A stretch of 10,831 nt of DNA, taken from NCBI GenBank assembly GCA_045587205.1, contig JAZNBV010000084.1, positions 1-10,831 of the forward strand, given 5' to 3'. This document shows, one piece after another, positions 6,893 to 10,831 of this stretch (position 1 is the stretch's first letter; each line of letters begins with the position of its first letter). Position numbers and translations under genes: made by a program. The notes under the pieces are model-generated. The model saw nothing but the letters and a program-made list of their open reading frames with translations, searched no databases and was not told the origin of the DNA. The stretch is from SIG78 sp045587205 (lineage in GTDB: Bacteria > Verrucomicrobiota > Lentisphaeria > Victivallales > Victivallaceae).

Positions 6893-8791
6893 TTATTTCT
6901 CCGCCATTGCCAGATCAGCTGCGGAAAATTCCTGCATTGCCAGGCGGACGCTGTTTTTCTGTTCGGCGGCGTTGCGGTCAAAGTAATCGTAGCGGGTTGA
7001 CTGACCTCCAAACCAGGCAAAGGTGCTGTTGTTTTTCAAAAGATACACAGGATCACTGACTTTGCCGGCTGTATCGAGCACCGATTGGGGCACATAAAGT
7101 TTGCCGTTGATGCTTACTTCCACATAATTTATGCCCACGCCGCCCAGACCGGATGCAATCAGGCGAACCTCTTCAATGGTGCCTTCCGGGGCTTTTTCCA
7201 GTGCGATAAAGCGGCAGAACATTGCGCCGCCGGCGGGTTTGTAAACACCCTGTGCGGCTTTATGCCACTGACCGTTGACCTTGTATTCCACAGCGATGCT
7301 TTCCACGCCGAAGTAATCCGGCAGCGTGCCGGTGATCTTGACCCAGGCATTGTTGGCAAGGCGGTTTTCGAGTTTTTCCATACTTTCCAGCACCCCGGCT
7401 TTGCGTTCGGCAAAGACATTGGGGGTAATGGTGCTGCGGTAAATCTGCCAGCGGCCGATCATCCAGTCAAAGTATTTTTCATACTCTTTGCGGCAGTCGG
7501 CAAACTGCTGACGGCGTTCCGGGGTGCACGAATTATCAAAAATATCCTGGGCAACGATTTTTGCCTGATTGGAAATTTCTTTTTCCCACAATGCATCGAT
7601 CAGGTCGTCCAGACAGATCTTACCCATTTCGGTGGTGACCTTGTCTTTGCAGCTGCGGAGAATGGTGCGGATGTTTCTGCAGACATCGATTGCACCAAAG
7701 CTCAAACCGTAATAATCACGGGTGCAGAGTGCGCCTTCTTTTACACCGTCAAAGTGACGGAGCAGACCGTTGTTGAGCGCGATTTTCAGCGCCGAACGGA
7801 AAACTTCATCATCGGTGCCGAAAAGTTTGACCGTCATTGCGTCAAATGCTTCATCCGGCTGCATACCGTTCATCTGCAGCCCGCCGGAAACAAATATCGG
7901 CAGGGTGCGGTAGAGGAACGTGTCGCTCTTTTCCCAGCAGGTGAGCAATCCGCCGAGTACGCCCGGTTTGCCGTTTGCGTATTCAAAATAGGTTTGGCTG
8001 TTGGCAAGAGTGCGATCGGCGGGGGCAACGATGGTTTCCAGATTATTTGCTGCATTTACCGCCAGACGGTTTTCAATATCCACATCCAGCAGGTGCCCCT
8101 GATAATTGCGCACATCCACCTGATACTGCCAGTCAACCATCACTATGTCGGAAGGCACTTTTTTGAACACATCCGGATAAAACTCAAACATATCGCTCCA
8201 GAGCATAATGCGCTTGCCGCAGGAGCTCATAATATCGCGGATCTTGAGCAGGTGGGCAAGGAACATTTCCTGTTCGGCAGCCAGATCTTTCATAGCCGCT
8301 TTGCAGCGGGGGCAGATGTTGAAATCCCAGAATTCATCCAGCCCGACGTGGAACCATTTGCTCGGGAAAAGTTCAGCCACTTCCTTGAGATAAGTGCCGA
8401 TAAAATTGTAAAAATCAGGATGCGTAACGCAGAAAGTCAGTTTTCTGGTGCCGCCGAAACGGCCGGTCAAACCTTCCTGCAGTTCGGCAAGATATTCCAG
8501 TTCTTTGTGCCGCAGGAAGCGTTCCGCGTGACCCAGCGTGGCAACGCAGGGGACTACTTCCACACCGCGCGCGGAGGCATATTCAACAATGTGTCTGATC
8601 TCATCGACCGTGTAAACTTCATTGTCTGCCGGATACTGATAGCTGGCGGTTTTGATGCGGTCTTCCAGATAAAGCAGCAGACCGTTGTAACCGGAATCTG
8701 CCAGCAGAGTGATGAATTTTTCGATGAAATCCACAGTTTCCATCTGACGCGCCACATCCAGCTGCGCCCAGCGGATATCGAATTTGGCCAT
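6893..8791 (-). CDS. GH20-type glycoside hydrolase (beta-N-acetylhexosaminidase-like)
   Basis: This 632-residue protein looks like a family GH20 hexosaminidase, which removes terminal N-acetylhexosamine by substrate-assisted catalysis. The main evidence is FHVGLDEFWD at 147-156, where Asp152-Glu153 match the catalytic Asp-Glu pair of the HxGxDE motif. MLWSDMF (196-202), VDWQYQ (219-224) and GGLLTCWEKSD (280-290) fit later strands of the barrel. The barrel begins almost at residue 5, so the usual N-terminal GH20b domain is missing. CPRC (160-163) directly follows the active-site motif and might bind metal. The region at about 480-600 looks like an added beta domain. No signal peptide is seen, implying a cytoplasmic enzyme acting on imported sugars. 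AAGGAG (complement of 8798-8803) lies 6 nt before the ATG. It is the first gene of an operon with the symporter. The exact substrate is unknown. Confidence 0.85.
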   Translation of the reverse strand: MAKFDIRWAQLDVARQMETVDFIEKFITLLADSGYNGLLLYLEDRIKTASYQYPADNEVYTVDEIRHIVEYASARGVEVVPCVATLGHAERFLRHKELEYLAELQEGLTGRFGGTRKLTFCVTHPDFYNFIGTYLKEVAELFPSKWFHVGLDEFWDFNICPRCKAAMKDLAAEQEMFLAHLLKIRDIMSSCGKRIMLWSDMFEFYPDVFKKVPSDIVMVDWQYQVDVRNYQGHLLDVDIENRLAVNAANNLETIVAPADRTLANSQTYFEYANGKPGVLGGLLTCWEKSDTFLYRTLPIFVSGGLQMNGMQPDEAFDAMTVKLFGTDDEVFRSALKIALNNGLLRHFDGVKEGALCTRDYYGLSFGAIDVCRNIRTILRSCKDKVTTEMGKICLDDLIDALWEKEISNQAKIVAQDIFDNSCTPERRQQFADCRKEYEKYFDWMIGRWQIYRSTITPNVFAERKAGVLESMEKLENRLANNAWVKITGTLPDYFGVESIAVEYKVNGQWHKAAQGVYKPAGGAMFCRFIALEKAPEGTIEEVRLIASGLGGVGINYVEVSINGKLYVPQSVLDTAGKVSDPVYLLKNNSTFAWFGGQSTRYDYFDRNAAEQKNSVRLAMQEFSAADLAMAEK

Positions 8792-8801
8792 AAACAGCTC
8801 C

Positions 8802-8832
8802 TTGGTAAAATATTTGTAAAATGTTGTAAAAT
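8802..8832 (-). repeat. Three phased ATTTTAC repeats in the GH20 leader
   Basis: On the minus strand ATTTTAC occurs three times, at complements of 8826-8832, 8816-8822 and 8805-8811, so the starts are 10 and 11 nt apart. The last copy ends 1 nt before the AAGGAG ribosome binding site. One-helical-turn spacing between promoter and start codon suggests a protein binding array on DNA or RNA, though AT-rich chance repetition is possible. Confidence 0.45.
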
Positions 8833-8850
8833 TCTGTTATGATCCCGGTT

Positions 8851-8878
8851 AATATACCATAGAAAGCATTTTTTGCCA
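8851..8878 (-). promoter_or_regulatory. Probable promoter of the GH20-symporter operon
   Basis: On the minus strand TGGCAA (8873-8878) and TATATT (8851-8856) are separated by 16 nt. Transcription would start near 8844, giving a leader of about 50 nt that contains the ATTTTAC repeats. The -35 match is modest. Confidence 0.45.
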
Positions 8879-8882
8879 TAAA

Positions 8883-8898
8883 AAACAAAGCTTTTTTT
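8883..8898. promoter_or_regulatory. Possible operator palindrome between divergent promoters
   Basis: AAACAAAGCTTTTTTT is a 16-bp palindrome with one mismatched pair, centred on AGCT, between the GH20 and cysK promoters. LacI-family proteins favour symmetrical sites with a central CG or GC step, so this is a candidate site for the neighbouring regulator. The AT-rich sequence makes chance symmetry likely. Confidence 0.2.
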
Positions 8899-8908
8899 AT
8901 TGAAACAG

Positions 8909-8936
8909 TGGCAGTTGTTGTGAAAATGATTATATT
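8909..8936 (+). promoter_or_regulatory. Probable promoter of cysteine synthase
   Basis: TGGCAG (8909-8914) and TATATT (8931-8936) are 16 nt apart, with transcription expected near 8943 and a leader of about 32 nt. This is too short for a riboswitch, and no T-box or S-box-like structure is visible. Confidence 0.45.
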
Positions 8937-8974
8937 AGAAACAACCGCAAAACTCAAGAGAAAGTGTACTGATT

Positions 8975-9895
8975 ATGAAAATCGCTGAAAATATATTATC
9001 AACAGTCGGCGGCACTCCGCTGGTCAAGATCTGCAAACTCAATTCCGGCAAGGCGGCTGTCTTTGCTAAAGTCGAGTTTTTCAATCCGGGCGGCAGCGCC
9101 AAGGATCGCGTAGGGATCGCACTGATTGAGGATGCCGAAAAGCGCGGCGTTATCCAGCCCGGTGCGCTGATCGTGGAACCCACCAGCGGTAATACCGGGG
9201 TCGGGCTGGCGATCGCCGCAGCGGTAAAGGGCTACAAACTTATATTAACTATGCCGGATACTATGAGTGTTGAACGGCGCAAACTTTTAAAAGCGTATGG
9301 CGCTGAACTGGTTCTCACTCCCGGTGCTGACGGTATGCAGGGTGCGGTCGATGCCGCAGTAAAGATCGTTGAAGAAAATCCGGGCGCCTTTATGCCCCAG
9401 CAATTCACCAATCCTGCCAACGCCTCCGCACACGAAAACTCCACCGGACCGGAAATCTGGAGCGATACGGATGGAAAGGTCGATGTTTTTGTTGCCGGTG
9501 CCGGAACCGGCGGTACGCTGACCGGGGTGGGGCGTTATCTGAAAAAACAGAATCCGGCAATAAAAATCGTTGCAGTGGAACCGGCATCTTCGCCTTTGTT
9601 GAGCGGCGGTAAAGCCGGTGCGCATCAGCTGCAGGGAATCGGGGCAAACTTTATTCCGGAAGTTCTGGACAGGGAGCTGCTGGATATGGTCGTACCGGTC
9701 AGCAATGAAGATGCACGCAATACTGCCCGTGCCGCCGCCGCGCGGGAAGGTCTGCTGGTGGGCATCAGCAGCGGTGCGGCGCTTTTTGCAGCACTGCAAC
9801 TGGCAGAAAAACCTGAATTTGCCAATAAAAATATTGTGGTACTATTGCCAGATACCGGCGAAAGATACCTTTCAGGTTACCTTTTTGAAGATTGA
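8975..9895 (+). CDS. cysK: Cysteine synthase (O-acetylserine sulfhydrylase)
   Basis: This pyridoxal-phosphate enzyme makes L-cysteine from O-acetyl-L-serine and sulfide in the cytoplasm. At 306 residues it has the usual length. The motifs appear in order: the PLP-binding lysine Lys43 in NPGGSAKDR, the substrate loop TSGNTG (70-75), the phosphate-binding loop GAGTGGT (175-181), ISSGAA (264-269) with the serine that contacts the PLP ring nitrogen, and PDTGERYLS (292-300). CysK and CysM are hard to separate from sequence alone, but the overall pattern favours CysK. The ribosome binding site is weak (AAGAGAAAG near 8955-8963). It stands alone, divergent from the GH20 gene and closed by a strong terminator. 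Confidence 0.94.
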   Translation: MKIAENILSTVGGTPLVKICKLNSGKAAVFAKVEFFNPGGSAKDRVGIALIEDAEKRGVIQPGALIVEPTSGNTGVGLAIAAAVKGYKLILTMPDTMSVERRKLLKAYGAELVLTPGADGMQGAVDAAVKIVEENPGAFMPQQFTNPANASAHENSTGPEIWSDTDGKVDVFVAGAGTGGTLTGVGRYLKKQNPAIKIVAVEPASSPLLSGGKAGAHQLQGIGANFIPEVLDRELLDMVVPVSNEDARNTARAAAAREGLLVGISSGAALFAALQLAEKPEFANKNIVVLLPDTGERYLSGYLFED

Positions 9896-9906
9896 ATCCA
9901 TTGCTG

Positions 9907-9947
9907 AAAAAAACTGCCGCAGAGTTTTGACTTGCGGCAGTTTTTTT
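9907..9947. terminator. Bidirectional terminator between cysK and the small exported-protein gene
   Basis: Seven A plus CTGCCGCA (9907-9921) are the exact reverse complement of TGCGGCAG plus seven T (9933-9947), with an 11-nt loop. The flanking A and T runs let it stop transcription from both convergent genes. Confidence 0.92.
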
Positions 9948-9958
9948 ATATTCAGGAT

Positions 9959-10321
9959 TTAACGTCTGTGACCTCTGTGCGGCTTGCCGCCGCGCGGCGG
10001 ATTATGGTGCCGTACTGCAGGGGCAGGGCGGTGGTGGTACGCCGGATGCCGGATGATCACCGGCGGCGGTGGTTGAGTAACGACCACCGGCGGCGGGGCA
10101 ACCACTACCGGCGCTGCGGGCGGTGCAACGACTACCGGCTGCGGCGTCTGGGCAACCACTACCGCAGGTGCGGGAGTAAGGACCGCTTTCACCAGATTGA
10201 CGATACCGGCTGCCAGGTGCAGCCCTTCGTTGTGATGTTTTCCGTGATGACCTGCCGCTGCTTCAGGAGCTGCCGCCAGAACAATTGCCGCACCCAGAAA
10301 TCCGATAACAAACTTTTTCAT
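9959..10321 (-). CDS. Small exported His/Pro/Val-rich repeat protein
   Basis: This 120-residue low-complexity protein is not a family I can name. It has a signal peptide (MKK, then a hydrophobic run at about 4-18, with likely cleavage after AAA near residue 23). Next comes a His-rich stretch (GHHGKHH at 24-30) and a short possibly helical segment (LHLAAGIVNLVKAVL, 34-48). A Pro/Val repeat follows at about 50-90, with VVVAPP-like units, and the tail is basic and His-rich to residue 120. Twelve histidines suggest metal or surface binding, an inference only. An in-frame ATG at 10342 is rejected because AAGGGG (complement of 10329-10334) lies 7 nt before the ATG at 10321. It shares a terminator with cysK. 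The fit of the signal peptide and ribosome binding site makes it likely a real gene despite the biased composition. Confidence 0.8.
   Translation of the reverse strand: MKKFVIGFLGAAIVLAAAPEAAAGHHGKHHNEGLHLAAGIVNLVKAVLTPAPAVVVAQTPQPVVVAPPAAPVVVAPPPVVVTQPPPPVIIRHPAYHHRPAPAVRHHNPPRGGKPHRGHRR
10052..10164. repeat. In-frame imperfect tandem repeats within the His/Pro/Val-rich gene
   Basis: A 12-nt core close to AACGACTACCGG recurs at 10052, 10079, 10100, 10127 and 10154 on the plus strand. The spacings are 27, 21, 27 and 27 nt, all multiples of three, so the units are in frame and encode the Pro/Val repeats. Such arrays often change in copy number by slippage. Confidence 0.7.
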
Positions 10322-10391
10322 AACTTCACCCCTTCCTTTCAAAGGTTTTTATTTTTTTCTTTCGGTGATTCCGATTACACTCATATAAACG

Positions 10392-10405
10392 ACTGACCGG
10401 TCAGT
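10392..10405. promoter_or_regulatory. Perfect 14-bp palindrome, candidate TetR-type operator
   Basis: ACTGACCGGTCAGT is a perfect palindrome centred on CCGG. Operators of TetR/AcrR-family repressors often have this TGACC-GGTCA character. It lies about 70 bp before the start of the leftward exported-protein gene and about 230 bp before the glycosyltransferase. No regulator gene is adjacent within the window. Confidence 0.45.
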
Positions 10406-10458
10406 ATTATTGTCGGAAAATTGAAAAAAATTGAAATTTTTTTAATTTTGAGCTTATG

Positions 10459-10499
10459 TTGGGAGTATTGGGAAGAATTGGGAAGTATCGGGAGTATTG
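10459..10499 (+). repeat. Four-fold TTGGGA(A)GTA repeat with G-quadruplex pattern
   Basis: Imperfect copies of TTGGGAGTA occur in tandem, with GGG at 10461, 10470, 10480 and 10490, a period of 9-10 bp. The gaps of 6, 7 and 7 nt meet the usual G3-N1-7 quadruplex pattern. It lies about 50 bp upstream of the -35 box at 10552. Confidence 0.6.
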
Positions 10500-10551
10500 C
10501 CGCTTTACAATTCTTCAGCTGTAATAAATCTCTCTGAAATCAATAAAAATG

Positions 10552-10580
10552 TTGCAAGTTGCGGCAGTTTGTACTATATT
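10552..10580 (+). promoter_or_regulatory. Promoter of the glycosyltransferase gene
   Basis: TTGCAA (10552-10557) and TATATT (10575-10580) are separated by 17 nt, the same hexamers and spacing as the LacI-regulator promoter at 4712-4740. Transcription would start near 10587, about 46 nt before the ATG. Confidence 0.65.
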
Positions 10581-10632
10581 ATGAAAAATAACAGATATAT
10601 AAACCATAAATAATATAAAGACGAAGAATTTT

Positions 10633-10831
10633 ATGGCAAATACTTTAAGTCTGGTCGTACCCTGCTACAATGAAGAAAAGACTCTGCGCGGAATCGTGGA
10701 AAAAGTTTTGGCTCTGCGCAGCGAGTCGCTTAAGTTGGAAATAATCATTGTGGATGATTGCTCCAGAGACCGCAGCCGGGAAGTTGCAGAAGAACTGGCA
10801 GCCGAATATCCGGAGGTGGTATTGGCGTTCC
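10633..10831 (+). CDS. Family 2 glycosyltransferase, N-terminal part only
   Basis: The window cuts this gene after 66 codons. The visible part is the start of a GT-A fold glycosyltransferase of family 2: LSLVVPCYNEEKTL (5-18), the nucleotide-sugar strand and turn, and EIIIVDDCSRDRS (about 38-50), where the Asp pair binds the nucleotide. The closest general type is the dolichyl/undecaprenyl-phosphate sugar transferase group, which moves a sugar from a nucleotide donor to a lipid carrier at the membrane. The short sequence cannot decide this. The ribosome binding site is weak (AAGACGAAG near 10619-10627). A clear promoter lies upstream. Confidence 0.87.
   Translation, partial: MANTLSLVVPCYNEEKTLRGIVEKVLALRSESLKLEIIIVDDCSRDRSREVAEELAAEYPEVVLAF

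Larger units (their letters stand above)
10322..10632. other. Intergenic regulatory region before the glycosyltransferase
   Basis: This 311-nt stretch has no gene I can support. From left to right it holds the ribosome binding site of the leftward exported-protein gene, a T-rich tract, a perfect 14-bp palindrome (10392-10405) and an A/T hairpin (AAAAAAAT at 10424-10431 with ATTTTTTT at 10436-10443). A four-fold G-tract repeat (10459-10499), an unremarkable segment to about 10550 and the promoter of the glycosyltransferase complete it. No clear leftward promoter could be fixed for the exported-protein gene. Confidence 0.7.

Noticed and set aside
7085..8842. A 585-codon open frame on the plus strand
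   Set aside because: It is fully antisense to the GH20 gene, has unusual His/Phe/Gln-rich composition typical of antisense frames and no ribosome binding site or domain that I can see.
8943..8974. Riboswitch or T-box before cysteine synthase
   Set aside because: The leader is only about 30 nt and shows no conserved structure or antiterminator.
10052..10164. CRISPR-like repeat array
   Set aside because: The repeats are short, imperfect, spaced by multiples of three and lie in a coding frame, so they are protein repeats.
10322..10342. Upstream ATG adding 7 residues to the His/Pro/Val-rich protein
   Set aside because: This stretch contains the ribosome binding site for the ATG at 10321, and the signal peptide begins at that ATG.

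Overview
The window looks like chromosomal DNA from a Gram-negative bacterium with roughly half GC. The style of the genes suggests the PVC superphylum, probably Lentisphaerota/Victivallales: a divergent LacI-type regulator beside a cytoplasmic GH20 glycosidase, small lineage-specific exported proteins, and a MurA with Asp in place of the catalytic Cys. This taxonomic guess is an inference; no rRNA or other marker is present. No tRNA, rRNA, CRISPR array, insertion sequence or prophage gene was found.

Layout. Positions 1-172 are intergenic and rich in hairpins; they hold a rightward terminator for a gene outside the window and a bidirectional terminator. Leftward from about 2600 runs a two-gene unit: an unrecognised exported protein (1998-2534), then the radical-SAM protein YgiQ (187-1995). 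A divergent promoter pair near 2571-2657 separates it from a rightward unit of an unrecognised helical protein (2741-3418) followed 4 nt later by murA (3423-4706). A LacI-family regulator (4791-5834) follows with its own promoter. It converges on a leftward GH20 glycosidase and BASS-family sodium symporter operon (8791 to 5867). Divergent from the GH20 gene is cysteine synthase (8975-9895), closed by a strong bidirectional terminator. Beyond it lies a leftward gene for a small exported His/Pro/Val-rich protein (9959-10321). A 311-nt intergenic region follows with a perfect 14-bp palindrome, a four-fold G-tract repeat and a good promoter, and then the start of a family 2 glycosyltransferase cut by the window end (10633-10831).

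How it fits together. Most of the window is housekeeping: peptidoglycan precursor synthesis (MurA), cysteine synthesis and YgiQ. The LacI regulator, GH20 enzyme and BASS symporter look like a small regulated catabolic locus, but its substrate cannot be read from the sequence. I see no clear new multi-gene system. The points most worth a second look are the Asp-type MurA with its unknown operon partner, the GH20/symporter pairing and its repeated leader motif, the regulatory DNA before the glycosyltransferase, the His/Pro-rich secreted protein, and a promoter form (TTGCA-type -35, 17-nt spacer, TATATT or TATAAT) that recurs through the window.
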